A DNA stretch of 64,000 bases. It comes from Spongiivirga citrea. Lineage in GTDB: Bacteria; Bacteroidota; Bacteroidia; Flavobacteriales; Flavobacteriaceae. Below, in pieces: positions 19,628 to 29,543 of the stretch (the stretch's first letter is position 1; each line of letters starts with the position of its first letter). Below the pieces are notes generated by a model. That model did no database searches. It was given only the letters and a program-made list of their open reading frames with translations, and was not told where the DNA came from. The stretch covers positions 496,001 through 560,000 of the forward strand of contig NZ_JAABOQ010000004.1 of assembly GCF_010671565.1 (NCBI RefSeq), given 5' to 3'. The translations under genes and the position numbers were made by a program.

Positions 19628-21265
19628 TTATTTTAATTTCCCCGTGAGCGTAACGATTGATTTTGCCGGAATATTTATATTGTCATACGTCGCGGTTGAT
19701 TTCTTCAAATTGCTAGACTGCGAGGTTGTATATATGTCAAAGAAATTTCCTTCAATCTCAAATACTTCACCATAGCCTTCAAAATCTATTTTTCTGCTTT
19801 CCTCTAAGTTATTAATGACGACCAAAACAACTTCTTTGGATGTTGAGTTCGTATAACCTGAAATCATAAAATTCTCCACAGAAGCATTGTCATCAGTAAA
19901 ATCTGGATCTATTACTTCAAAACGCACCATTCCTGGTCTTACAAAACGACTAAAATTTCCAAGAGCCCAAAGGTTTTTTACATCGTAGAAGGTGCCGTCA
20001 GTATGTGAAGGGCCATTACTATTTGGTTCATATAATATAAGGTTGAACCTAAAAGGATGATCACCGAAAGTAGACTGATTTAAGGCCGTCCAAAAGCTCC
20101 ATCCAGTCGCATTACCAAAAACTAAATCTGTATGAATTATTCGGCTTAGCCAAAGAGCATAATCTATTTCTTCTAAATTAGGAATACCTTGTCCCTGCTG
20201 ATAAGCTGTTCCAAGAAGACTATATTCCGTTTGCCAGTAGTCCAATCCTCCACCAGTACTTTCTATTTTTGAACGGAGTGATTTTCTTTGGGTGAGGGAC
20301 TGATTTGTTGTGCTATTACTAAAATAACTATGTCCTGCTATGTGATTAGAAATATTACTTAAATCACCTACATAATTCGACCCAGATGAATTAAAAAATT
20401 CATCTATTTGATTCGTAGTGTTCTGATTACCCTCGTATAAATAGGTTAGTTGACCAGCTTCGGGAATCATAATTTTCGCATTGACACCTTTTTCGGTGAA
20501 TTTTGCATCCATGATTTTTGTAACGGCCGCTACTTCTGAGTTTAATGCTTGGGTACCCGATTGTGATGCTTGACCAATTTCAAATGACCACTCATATTGC
20601 GTTTCGTTAAATGCGCAAACAGTTTCGAAATTATACCCTTGATTTTCATAATTTTTTACCACATCGGCCAAAAATGTTGCATAATCATCATAGTTTTCTT
20701 CTGGACAATTAAATCCATTTACTCCACTAGTTCGAAAAGTATAACCATTTTTGGTCATAAAATAAGGAGGGGTCGTTGCCCAAGCGGTAAATTTAGATAC
20801 TCCGTATTCCCTGGCCTTTGATAGAAACCATTGCTCTCCCGCTTGCTTTGTAAAATCATAAACTCCTTGGTCGTCCAGAAAACATTCTGTTTCTCTAAAC
20901 CACGAATTTGGTGTAAATCCACTATTCGCCTGATCCGCCGCACCATCACCAATAATTGTCCTCCATAATGAAAGACCTATTCCTTCGGGATTACCTTGGG
21001 AATCTGTCTCAGAACTGAAAAGAAGTTTGGCTATAGGTTCTTTAGAGACATCTGGCCATTTACCTACCCATTGATCCTGGAAACCACCTGAAGCACCAAA
21101 ATGATCTATCGTTTGAAACCTATTTTCAAAATTTAGTGTAATTCCACTTGCTTCTGGATCAAATCTAGGATCGTTTGGATCTGTGAATTTATCTTTTTCA
21201 CAACTCCATGTCATCAACAATAGAAGTAAGTAAAAGATTATAGAAACTATTTTGTTATTGTACAT
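19628..21265 (-). CDS. GH30-like glycoside hydrolase lipoprotein (copy B)
   Basis: 545 residues. Lipobox MTWSC gives lipidated Cys22, followed by an acidic linker (EKDKFTDPNDPRFDPEAS), which in Bacteroidota can act as a surface-export signal. Barrel landmarks: IDHFGASGGFQDQW, GIGLSLWRTIIGDG, acid/base Glu in VCAFNETQYEW, nucleophile Glu in DYWQTEYSLLG, FGNATGWSFWTAL and LWALGNFSRFVRPGM. It is homologous to the neighbouring 18020-19600 protein over its whole length but clearly diverged (for example AFNETQYEW against SPINEPQWDW). It starts 19 bp after susD. The position directly after susCD and the acidic post-lipobox stretch make it the best candidate for the surface endo-acting enzyme. Confidence 0.88.
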   Translation of the reverse strand: MYNNKIVSIIFYLLLLLMTWSCEKDKFTDPNDPRFDPEASGITLNFENRFQTIDHFGASGGFQDQWVGKWPDVSKEPIAKLLFSSETDSQGNPEGIGLSLWRTIIGDGAADQANSGFTPNSWFRETECFLDDQGVYDFTKQAGEQWFLSKAREYGVSKFTAWATTPPYFMTKNGYTFRTSGVNGFNCPEENYDDYATFLADVVKNYENQGYNFETVCAFNETQYEWSFEIGQASQSGTQALNSEVAAVTKIMDAKFTEKGVNAKIMIPEAGQLTYLYEGNQNTTNQIDEFFNSSGSNYVGDLSNISNHIAGHSYFSNSTTNQSLTQRKSLRSKIESTGGGLDYWQTEYSLLGTAYQQGQGIPNLEEIDYALWLSRIIHTDLVFGNATGWSFWTALNQSTFGDHPFRFNLILYEPNSNGPSHTDGTFYDVKNLWALGNFSRFVRPGMVRFEVIDPDFTDDNASVENFMISGYTNSTSKEVVLVVINNLEESRKIDFEGYGEVFEIEGNFFDIYTTSQSSNLKKSTATYDNINIPAKSIVTLTGKLK

Positions 21266-21284
21266 GTTTAAAAATCTAATATGA

Positions 21285-22868
21285 TTAGTATCCTGGATTT
21301 TGGGTTATATTTCCTTGAGACAATTGTATTTCAGCCGGTGGAATTGGCCATAACAGATGTACGTTTATATCAAATAAGATTCCTTTATCTTGAGCCTCTC
21401 CCAAATTAGTTGTCTCAAAAGGATCGGTACTTTCTTCTGTATTGTACTTCACAAAAGAACCATTCTCCCCCATGATAGTAGCCAACCTGGAAATACCGTT
21501 TACCTTTTGTCTTCTTAAATCAAAAAGTCTATGCTGCTCCAATGCCAATTCTAACCTTCTTTCTTTCCAGATGGCATCGCGCAATGCAGTACCTGTTAAT
21601 GACATATTGGTATCCAACTCAACCCTATCGCGAATCAGTTTTAATGAAGATTTAGCAGTGTTTTCGTCGTTGCTGAAATACGCGGCTTCTGCATGCATAA
21701 GCAAAACATCAGCATATCTTAAATGGATATACGAAAGGGGGTGCTGTCCCCTTTGGTAAGGTTCGGGGCGTTTAGCTAGAGGGATGTAATACTTTCTATT
21801 AGTACGTCCTGATTTGTTTTCGCTAGGTTCGCCATCAAATTCGGTTACATCAGGGTCTCCATACACTGGATCACCATGCTTAATGATCGTCGAACGCAGC
21901 CTAATACTATCTCCTTCACTTAAAAAGGCATTTTCAAGATGACTCGTTGGTACACCCCAGCCCCAGCCCTGATCGCCACGACTACCATTGGTAGTAGAAA
22001 GTTGCCCTCCAATATCTGTAAATTGTGGGTCGTTAATATATTGAATTTCAAATATAGACTCTACACCATGTGGATTATCAACACTATATATATTCTCAAA
22101 TTCAGGTTCTAGAGTATATTCACCAGATTGTACGACATTCAAAGCCATAGCCTGTGCCTCTGCCCAGCGTTCTCTTGTTAAAAATACTTTTGCTAGTAAT
22201 GTTTGTGCAGCTCCTTTGGTCGCTCTTCCAAGATCGGAAGCAGCGTATTCACTTCTTAAAGGCAATACACTTATGGCTTTAGTCAAGTCTTCTTCTATTA
22301 GAGCGTACACTTCATCTACTGAAGCTCTTGTTTTATCACGAATCTCTGGCTCCAGCAGCTCATTATAGGTAGTCACTATGGGTACCCCGCCAAAGCTGCG
22401 TACCAGATCGAAATAGAAAAATGCTCTTAAAAAAGATGCCTCTGCTATTAAGCGATTTTTTAATTCATCATCTATATCAACATTGGGGATACGTTCCAGT
22501 GAGATATTTGCCCTTGTTATACCGATATAGTGGTTTTCCCAAAATAGATTAAAATAGGTAGAACCTGCAAAGACATTATATGCCGCTATACCTGTTATGT
22601 CAGGTCTTGGCTGTATAGTATTTCCTGACCATTGATCATCTGTTGCCATTTCGTTGATCTGACGCGGAAAATTAGCTTGAAACCAACTTTCACCATTAAC
22701 TTTGTTATAAATACCGTTTACAAAAAGAACCGCATTCTCTGGTGTTGAAAAGAAATCATCTAATTGCTGTCTACCTCTTAGGGGTTGATCTAAAAATTCT
22801 TCTTTGCTACAATTGACATTCATGCCTACCGTGCAAATAATTACAATAAATAAAAAAGTCTTTTTCAT
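21285..22868 (-). CDS. susD: SusD/RagB family outer-membrane nutrient-binding lipoprotein
   Basis: 527 residues with signal and lipobox VNVNC (lipidated Cys20). The SusD N-terminal segment FLDQPLRGRQQLDDFF..VNGIYNKVN, internal TPR-like helices (EASFLRAFFYFDLVRSFGGVPIV) and the C-terminal ERRLELALEQHRLFDLRR and LWPIPPAEIQLSQGNITQNPGY are all classical. It forms the hinged lid over the SusC barrel and captures glycan at the cell surface. It is 5 bp downstream of the susC gene. The name susD denotes the family only; substrate specificity is that of this PUL and is not known. Confidence 0.95.
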   Translation of the reverse strand: MKKTFLFIVIICTVGMNVNCSKEEFLDQPLRGRQQLDDFFSTPENAVLFVNGIYNKVNGESWFQANFPRQINEMATDDQWSGNTIQPRPDITGIAAYNVFAGSTYFNLFWENHYIGITRANISLERIPNVDIDDELKNRLIAEASFLRAFFYFDLVRSFGGVPIVTTYNELLEPEIRDKTRASVDEVYALIEEDLTKAISVLPLRSEYAASDLGRATKGAAQTLLAKVFLTRERWAEAQAMALNVVQSGEYTLEPEFENIYSVDNPHGVESIFEIQYINDPQFTDIGGQLSTTNGSRGDQGWGWGVPTSHLENAFLSEGDSIRLRSTIIKHGDPVYGDPDVTEFDGEPSENKSGRTNRKYYIPLAKRPEPYQRGQHPLSYIHLRYADVLLMHAEAAYFSNDENTAKSSLKLIRDRVELDTNMSLTGTALRDAIWKERRLELALEQHRLFDLRRQKVNGISRLATIMGENGSFVKYNTEESTDPFETTNLGEAQDKGILFDINVHLLWPIPPAEIQLSQGNITQNPGY

Positions 22869-22873
22869 AGTTT

Positions 22874-25800
22874 CTAAAGTGATAAATTAAGCCCGAGCAA
22901 ATATGTTTTGGCTACGGGATTACGAGCGTAATCCACACCAAAATCATTTATTATATTCCCACTATTTGCTGCCACTTCAGGATCAAAACCGGAGTAATTA
23001 GTAAATGTCAAAAGGTTTTGACCTGATATATATAACCTGCATCTCTGGAATCCGTTAATCTTAAAATTATACCCCAATTGTATATTTCTAAGTCTTAGAT
23101 AAGATGCATCCTCAATAAAAAGATCCGAAGGTCTCAAGTAATTTCCATTAGGGTCAAGTTCTGTCAATCTTGGGAAGCTTGCTCCTGTATTATCTGGGGA
23201 CCATACTGTATTTACTGCTCCCCGTGCAACATTTACATTTTGTATTCCAGAGTATAAAAATGTAGAAGGATAATTAAATACATCATTCCCATAGGTGCCA
23301 TACCATTGCATGGATAAATCTATATTCTTGTACTGAAAATTTGCTGTAAGTCCACCATAGAAATCTGCAAAGGGATCACCAATTGTTTGAAGGTCGTCGT
23401 CGTTGATCACACCATCTCCATTAAGGTCTTCATATCGTAAATCTCCAACTTGGGCGTTTGGTTGAATTATAGTACCATCATCTGATGTATGCGAATTTAA
23501 TTCTGTTTGGCTTTGGAAAATACCATCGGTCTTAAACCCATAAAAAAGGCCTACTCTACCACCTTCTTCAGTTATTTTTATAAACCTATTACCTAAGTCT
23601 TCTCTTTTCTGTCCGAACAACTGCTCGTTACCCACGGCTAAATCCTTGGCTTTACTTTCATTGGTTGAAAGATTTAAATTGAGTCCAATGGAGAAATCAC
23701 CTACTTGTTTATTATATCCTAATTGAAAATCTATTCCTTTGGATTCAAAACTGCCCACATTTTGTGCAACAAGACCTGGTATACCAGTATAATTAGGTAA
23801 TTCCACATTAAACAATAGATCTTCTGAGGTTTTATTATAATACTCCACAGAAAAGGTAAGTGCATTATCAAAAATCGCAGCTTCAAGACCTATGTTGGTA
23901 TCCTTTACTGTCTCCCATTTAAGTCGAGGATTCCCAAATTGAGACAAAAAATTGGTTACTACTCTTGTACCGTCAAACACATAATTACCTGAACCTACCG
24001 AAAAAAACTGGCCATTTCTATTAATATTTTGATTTCCCACCTGTCCAACACCAACCTTTAAACGAAGATTACTGATTAGACTACTATTAAAAAAATCTTC
24101 TGAATCGATATCCCATGCAAACGAGGTACTTGGAAAGATTCCAGTTCTATTGTCTTCCGGGAATCGTGAAGATTGATCTACTCTTACGGTACTGGTTAAA
24201 AAATATTTGTTGTCATAACTATAAATCGCCCTGAATATTCCTGAAAAAATATTGTCCTCGGCTTCATTACCCGCTACTTGTATATTATCTCCAACTGCTG
24301 CATCCAGATATCTTAAGTCAGGATTATCGTTACTTGGTACTCCATCTCTAAATGCTTGTACATAATTAAAGTTTTGGGAATCATATAAAACTCCTACTAA
24401 CAGATTTACATAATGCTTTTCGTGAAAGGTATTTCTATAATTAAGAGTATTGTTTAAAACGTAATCTAAACTTTGTCTCGACCTCCGAAAAATATCATTG
24501 ATTTCTCTTTGTTGATTGGGGGTTGTGAAATATTGTGGCCTAAATATATCTGTTCTGTCATTTGTTATATTAAGCCCAATCTGCGAGCTAAAGGTAAGTT
24601 GGGGGGTTATTTTAAAATCTAACTGCGTATTAGAGAAAAAACCAAAAAAAGTAGTTTCATTAAACAATCTAGCTATACCGCCAACAGGATTAGGCACATT
24701 GTTGTTACTAGGTGCAAATATGCTAAACTGATTTCGCCCCTCACGCTCATTTTGAGGTAGATAAACATCCGTTAGAGGGTCTATTCTCAATATACTAAAA
24801 AGCGAACCTGGTGTATTTTCAAAGCGCTCTATTCTTGGGCTTAAATCCTGTTTCAGGCTAACCTTATCAGATATTTTAAAATCTACATTAAACCTACCGG
24901 TAATCTTTTGATACCAACCTTTGGTATAATTTGATTGTTGATCAAAGAAGCTTACACTACCTGCATATTTTATGTTTTCAGATCCACCAGATGCTCTAAC
25001 GTTTGCATTGGCTATGGGTGCATAATTTTCAATAGTTTCGTCCCACCAATCGGTATCTGCTGTAAAATCTAAGGGATCGAATAGCGGTTGGTTACCATCA
25101 TTAGTTCTTCTTAAATTCATTACTTGAATATATTCATCAGCCCCAGCCATTTCAATTTTCTCCAGCTGCTGAACTCCGTAGGATAAATCAACATCTATTG
25201 TAGTTTTCCCTTCTTTACCTCTTTTAGTTGTTATAAGGACAACCCCATTTGAGGCTCGAGAACCATAAATTGCCGATGCTGACGCATCTTTTAATATCTG
25301 AAAGTTTTCAATATCCATTGGATTCAAAAAATTGAGGGATGTACCATTGGGTAATAAAACACCATCGATTACAATTAGGGGTTGACTATTGTTATTAGTG
25401 GTAATACCCCGAATAAGAATTTGGGGTGAAGCACCAGGGTTTCCTCCAGAAGAAAGTACTTGTACACCAGCTGCTCTGCCCTGAAGAGCTTCGGCTGGGT
25501 TACTGGCCACAATTTTAGCAAGTTCAGCGCCCTCTACTGTAGAAATGGAACTGGATATTTTATCTTTTTCTACTGTACCGTATCCAATAACAACAACCTC
25601 GTCTAATTGTTGATTAGATGCTAGTAAAGTAATGTCTATCTTACTGCTACCGTTTACAACAACTTCTTGCGTAACATAACCAATATAACTAAAGACTAAT
25701 GTGGCATTTTCATTAACTGTTATAGTATAATTACCATCAAAATCTGATACTGCACCATTAAGTGTACCTTTTTCCAGAATATTGGCTCCAAGGATTGGTT

Positions 25801-25894
25801 CACCATTTTCGCTAGATATATTCCCGGAGACTGTAACTTGGCCAAATACCGAGAAACTAAGCAGCATAAACCCTATTAAAATTGAATTTTTCAT
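22874..25894 (-). CDS. susC: SusC/RagA family TonB-dependent outer-membrane transporter
   Basis: 1006 residues. Signal peptide to about residue 19 (FSVFGQ), an N-terminal carboxypeptidase-D regulatory-like domain (VTVSGNISSENGEPILGANI), a TonB-box-like stretch DEVVVIGYGT near 100, the plug domain (LQGRAAGVQVLSSGGNPG, IRGITTNNNSQPLIVIDGV) and a 22-strand-type barrel ending YLLGLNLSL. It imports glycan fragments across the outer membrane using TonB energy, in complex with the adjacent SusD. It lies 31 bp after the binding-protein gene, so binding protein, SusC and SusD form one transcript. There is no N-terminal signalling domain for an anti-sigma partner, which agrees with the absence of ECF sigma/anti-sigma genes nearby. 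Confidence 0.96.
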   Translation of the reverse strand: MKNSILIGFMLLSFSVFGQVTVSGNISSENGEPILGANILEKGTLNGAVSDFDGNYTITVNENATLVFSYIGYVTQEVVVNGSSKIDITLLASNQQLDEVVVIGYGTVEKDKISSSISTVEGAELAKIVASNPAEALQGRAAGVQVLSSGGNPGASPQILIRGITTNNNSQPLIVIDGVLLPNGTSLNFLNPMDIENFQILKDASASAIYGSRASNGVVLITTKRGKEGKTTIDVDLSYGVQQLEKIEMAGADEYIQVMNLRRTNDGNQPLFDPLDFTADTDWWDETIENYAPIANANVRASGGSENIKYAGSVSFFDQQSNYTKGWYQKITGRFNVDFKISDKVSLKQDLSPRIERFENTPGSLFSILRIDPLTDVYLPQNEREGRNQFSIFAPSNNNVPNPVGGIARLFNETTFFGFFSNTQLDFKITPQLTFSSQIGLNITNDRTDIFRPQYFTTPNQQREINDIFRRSRQSLDYVLNNTLNYRNTFHEKHYVNLLVGVLYDSQNFNYVQAFRDGVPSNDNPDLRYLDAAVGDNIQVAGNEAEDNIFSGIFRAIYSYDNKYFLTSTVRVDQSSRFPEDNRTGIFPSTSFAWDIDSEDFFNSSLISNLRLKVGVGQVGNQNINRNGQFFSVGSGNYVFDGTRVVTNFLSQFGNPRLKWETVKDTNIGLEAAIFDNALTFSVEYYNKTSEDLLFNVELPNYTGIPGLVAQNVGSFESKGIDFQLGYNKQVGDFSIGLNLNLSTNESKAKDLAVGNEQLFGQKREDLGNRFIKITEEGGRVGLFYGFKTDGIFQSQTELNSHTSDDGTIIQPNAQVGDLRYEDLNGDGVINDDDLQTIGDPFADFYGGLTANFQYKNIDLSMQWYGTYGNDVFNYPSTFLYSGIQNVNVARGAVNTVWSPDNTGASFPRLTELDPNGNYLRPSDLFIEDASYLRLRNIQLGYNFKINGFQRCRLYISGQNLLTFTNYSGFDPEVAANSGNIINDFGVDYARNPVAKTYLLGLNLSL

Positions 25895-25925
25895 ATAAAT
25901 GATTAAATATTGGGATGTTTTTTGA

Positions 25926-27341
25926 TTAACGCGGTAGTGCTGCTATACGATTTAAATGAGTATCGAACACAAATCTATATTCCTTATCTAAGGCTGAATC
26001 GGGAAAAACATAATTTACCCCACCACCAGGAACAGTTGCTTCTGGATCATTGGGATTATCAATCCTCCAAAATGGAGACCACCCATTAGGATTGGCATTT
26101 AGAATAAATCCATTTGCCCCGTTGTTTAGAGGCTCATCTTTAAGAGATACATCTATAGTCCACAGGTAGGGGTTATTTCCATCTTTCTGAAAAGGCTTTC
26201 CAGATGCAAAATTCCAACATTGCAAGCTGCCATCTGTGTTATTGGTGCAAGTAGACTCCGTTTCATTAATATAAATACCAGTTCCAATAATATATACCTG
26301 TTCAAAAGTATCATCAGAAGGTGTATACGGAGTTATTGAGTAGGTCAAATCACGTAGGTCCATTTTAATTTCATAATACCCGACTTCTGATAATACAATT
26401 GGAGCCACATCCGAGCTTGAACCAATTGCAAGTCTTCCAGAATCGGCCCCTGCACCAAAGGCATAAGGTGAAAATGATCCTTTCTGTGCTAAAAAGCGTA
26501 CCTCAAAATTTGGTGTTGGGGCGTAATATCTAGCAGTAAAAACGTATCCCGTTTCATTAGTTTCGCTACTCGCGGATGTTTTGTATGGTACTCCAAAAAT
26601 ATCCGAAACCAATTCAGTATCCGAGGTCATATCTGTAACATACATATTGGTAAACTCAAGCTCATCAACAACATTTACCGCGAACGTTTCGGTAGAAACA
26701 TTGCCCGAGACATCAGTCGCCGTAATGGTAAAAAAATACTTGTCTGGAATCGCTACATCCAAACTGTTTGTATAATTATAACTTGTTCCTGAAATTGGAA
26801 GAACCTCATTGAGAAGGTCACTTTCTATTTTTAACTCTGCCAATTCTGCATCCGTAACCGTTACATCAAAACTAATTTCATCTCCATCTCCAATTGGTAA
26901 TGTCGCTTCATTGATCGGTTGCGCTATCTGTATCTGTGGACCATCAATATCCTGATCAAGCGTCACAGTAACTTCTTCAACAGAACTTTTACCGCCAATA
27001 TTGGTAATTGTCAAAGGAATAACGTGAACACTGTTTTCTATAGCATCATCGGGTACTTTAAACTTGTATGATAACTCATAGGTTTCCGTAATTGAATCCC
27101 TAATTATAGTTTTATTTAAAAACCAAGGCTCGTATTTAAGATTTACCGATCTTACTCCAGCTTCGTCGGATACTACTCCTTCAAATAAGAAAGTTTGACC
27201 TGGTAATGAGGAAACAGTGCTAACTAAAGATGTGAATTCTGGAGTTGAATCAACATTTAAAGATTCATCATCATTACAGCTCTGAATCAAAGAACATAAA
27301 AGAAGAAAAATAGTGGTCAAGGTTAATGCTTTTTTAATCAC
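25926..27341 (-). CDS. Surface glycan-binding lipoprotein (SusE/SusF-like position)
   Basis: 471 residues. Lipobox LIQSC (lipidated Cys22) followed by an acidic stretch NDDESLNVD, as in surface-exposed lipoproteins. Residues 30-230 look like two Ig/cadherin-like modules (DGPQIQIAQPINEATLPIGD, FFTITATDVSGNVSTETF); the C-terminal half has SusE/SusF-like features (YIIGTGIYINE, QKDGNNPYLWTIDVSL, WRIDNPNDPEATVPGG). It is the first gene of the susCD transcript, 31 bp before susC, an unusual order because glycan-binding proteins more often follow susD. Its role is inferred: holding polysaccharide at the surface for the GH30/SusCD machinery. No catalytic motif is seen. Confidence 0.82.
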   Translation of the reverse strand: MIKKALTLTTIFLLLCSLIQSCNDDESLNVDSTPEFTSLVSTVSSLPGQTFLFEGVVSDEAGVRSVNLKYEPWFLNKTIIRDSITETYELSYKFKVPDDAIENSVHVIPLTITNIGGKSSVEEVTVTLDQDIDGPQIQIAQPINEATLPIGDGDEISFDVTVTDAELAELKIESDLLNEVLPISGTSYNYTNSLDVAIPDKYFFTITATDVSGNVSTETFAVNVVDELEFTNMYVTDMTSDTELVSDIFGVPYKTSASSETNETGYVFTARYYAPTPNFEVRFLAQKGSFSPYAFGAGADSGRLAIGSSSDVAPIVLSEVGYYEIKMDLRDLTYSITPYTPSDDTFEQVYIIGTGIYINETESTCTNNTDGSLQCWNFASGKPFQKDGNNPYLWTIDVSLKDEPLNNGANGFILNANPNGWSPFWRIDNPNDPEATVPGGGVNYVFPDSALDKEYRFVFDTHLNRIAALPR

Positions 27342-27716
27342 GATATAGACATTTAAAGATTATTTTTATCTTTTGTAGACTTTTAGTAAATTGACAATTA
27401 ACACATGAAATAATATGATTTAACTAATTATTTACATTATAAATAGTCAAAATATCAATTTTATATATAAATCATTGCAATATAATCACATGAATAATGA
27501 AAAAATATAGATAAAATTTTATTAAACATGGACTATTCTATTTAAAAATAGTCTTTACAAAAAATGCAAGGAAAATTTAACACAAGACATCGAAAAACAA
27601 TACATGAATTAACCGCTAGTCCTTTTACAAATTGACACCCTAGGTGATACATATCTAACCTAAAGAGCACTTAAAAGAACGCAACGGTAGTTAAAAGCAG
27701 GTAAAAAATTGACTAA
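27342..27716. other. AT-rich intergenic region upstream of the susCD operon
   Basis: The 375-bp gap between the first sulfatase gene and the glycan-binding lipoprotein gene is the only long break in the leftward PUL, so the susCD promoter and regulator sites are expected here. It is very AT-rich. I searched the minus strand for an exact TAnnTTTG box and found none; near matches only. No hairpin terminator, RNA gene or open frame was convincing. The long leader suggests regulation, but nothing specific can be supported. Confidence 0.5.
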
Positions 27717-29324
27717 TTAGTCTTTTGTGATTTCACTGCCCCACCAATCTTCATTGGGTGAAAAATTTGGAGCTAAGAATTCTTTTCTTTCAGTTTCTAA
27801 AGTGGGTAACAATACTTCTATTTTTTGCTGATGCATTTTTGCTGCGAGTTCATCATCAAACTCCAAGTCGGGTTTAGGGAATTTGGCATCAACATTTTCG
27901 AGAAAGGCCATTAATTTTTGCAGAAGTTTTGAGCTAATATTGCTGTATTCCAAAGAAACATCTTTTTGCTCACCAGCGTCTGTTGTTAAATTGTAAAGTT
28001 CACCATGGCCATCTTCCCAATAATGAATAAACTTCCAATCTCCTTCGCGGACTATAGAAACTGGCTCACCACCTTGATTCCCATAATGTGGGTAGTGCCA
28101 ATATAATGGTCTTTCAACTAATGTGTTTCCTTCCAGAAGAGGTTTTAGACTTAGTCCATCAACATGTTGATTTGGCAATTTTTCAGCACCAATCAAATCT
28201 AAAATGGTAGGAAAAAAATCACTTCCAGTAGCTGGATAATCTATTTTTAAGCCATTATGGTTCAACCACGGCACCTTTATAAAATAGGGCTCTCTAATCC
28301 CACCTTCCCATTGATAACCTTTTCCTCCACGAAGAGGTAGATTTGTTGTAGAAAAAGCATCTCCAGATGCAACGCCGCCATTATCAGATGTAAAAATGAC
28401 AATAGTATTTTCGTCCAGCCCCATGGCCTTCAGGTTTCCCAAAACATACCCCACTGCATCATCCATGCTTTCCACAAGACCAGCATAGATAGGGTTATCC
28501 TGCACTGTCCTTATCGGCAAGACTCGTTCCATTTCATAGCCATTTTTGACCAGTCCTATGCTATCTGCCTTATCCCTATATTTCCTCCATTTTTCTTTAG
28601 TAGTTTGTATGGGTCCGTGCACGGCATAAAAAGAAAGAAATGCGAAAAATGGCTGATCCTTATTTTTCCTTATAAAATTGCTAGTCTCTTTCGCCAAGCG
28701 CATAGATAGATTCTCGCCGCTAATTTGGTTACTTAAATAAGGGTTTTTCCAAGGAGCGTAATACCCTCCCTTGGGACTACCAACCTCCCAGCCTCCTTTA
28801 TTGATTTCAAAACCATGATCTTCAGGATATGACCCCTTATCACCCAAATGCCATTTTCCAGCAAAAAAAGTTTTATAACCTATAACCTTCATGGCTTCTG
28901 CCAATGTAATATTAGATTTTGGTATAGCACGAACATATGCTGCTGGAAGTAACTTATTGTTCCTCTTCTTTTCTCGCCAGTCTTCGCCTGACGCAGCTCC
29001 TATCCAATCCGTAATTCCATGACGCGCAGTGAATTGACCTAGCATAATACTCGCCCTAGACGGACTGCAAACTTGAGCTGCTGCATAACCGTTTGTAAAC
29101 ACTGCTCCAGATTCTGCAATAGCATCAATATTAGGTGTTTCATAAAAATTGCTTCCAGTATAACTCAAGTCATAGACACCAAGATCATCAGCAAGTATAA
29201 AGATTACATTGGGCCTTTTTGGAGGCTGAGATGAAGATGTGCTTCTATCTTGACATGACATTAAACATATTACCAGTATCAATAAGCACTTCAACGGTGA
29301 TGCAAAAGATGTATTTGAAAACAT
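27717..29324 (-). CDS. Family S1 sulfatase lipoprotein, sulfatase 3 of the PUL
   Basis: 535 residues. Lipobox ICLMSC gives lipidated Cys24 and a Ser-rich linker follows. The sulfatase signature AAQVCSPSRASIMLGQ holds the formylglycine precursor Cys86; the metal pair D46-D47 is in ILADDLGVYD. Other family segments: RHGITDWIGAASGE, FFAGKWHLGDKGSYPEDHGF and FTSDNGGVASGD. It should desulfate a glycan at the outer membrane or in the periplasm. It is the rightmost leftward gene of the PUL, separated by 375 bp from the susCD transcript and divergent from the AraC-type regulator gene, so it may have its own promoter. Subfamily could not be assigned. Confidence 0.93.
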   Translation of the reverse strand: MFSNTSFASPLKCLLILVICLMSCQDRSTSSSQPPKRPNVIFILADDLGVYDLSYTGSNFYETPNIDAIAESGAVFTNGYAAAQVCSPSRASIMLGQFTARHGITDWIGAASGEDWREKKRNNKLLPAAYVRAIPKSNITLAEAMKVIGYKTFFAGKWHLGDKGSYPEDHGFEINKGGWEVGSPKGGYYAPWKNPYLSNQISGENLSMRLAKETSNFIRKNKDQPFFAFLSFYAVHGPIQTTKEKWRKYRDKADSIGLVKNGYEMERVLPIRTVQDNPIYAGLVESMDDAVGYVLGNLKAMGLDENTIVIFTSDNGGVASGDAFSTTNLPLRGGKGYQWEGGIREPYFIKVPWLNHNGLKIDYPATGSDFFPTILDLIGAEKLPNQHVDGLSLKPLLEGNTLVERPLYWHYPHYGNQGGEPVSIVREGDWKFIHYWEDGHGELYNLTTDAGEQKDVSLEYSNISSKLLQKLMAFLENVDAKFPKPDLEFDDELAAKMHQQKIEVLLPTLETERKEFLAPNFSPNEDWWGSEITKD

Positions 29325-29543
29325 ACAAATAATTTTACTCTTAAAATGACATGTTTACTAGTTAAATAACAATTCACAACATGGACAAAAAAACTTAATC
29401 TCACTAATCATAAGCAGTAAGGCTTTTCTAAAAAAATCATGTTTTTCAATCTGAAAACGGAGTTATTATATAACTTAACTACCAAATTAAGAACAAAATA
29501 CTATTTTTTGACCCTTAAAAACATAGATTCTAATTCTATAAAT

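Noticed and set aside
27342-27716. Possible promoter, small RNA or riboswitch in the AT-rich leader before the susCD operon
   Set aside because: No exact TAnnTTTG box on the minus strand, no stable hairpin and no recognised aptamer; low complexity makes near matches meaningless.
29439-29543. Longer N-terminus for the AraC-type regulator
   Set aside because: The extra 35 residues have no family similarity, and starting at 29544 gives the usual AraC length.
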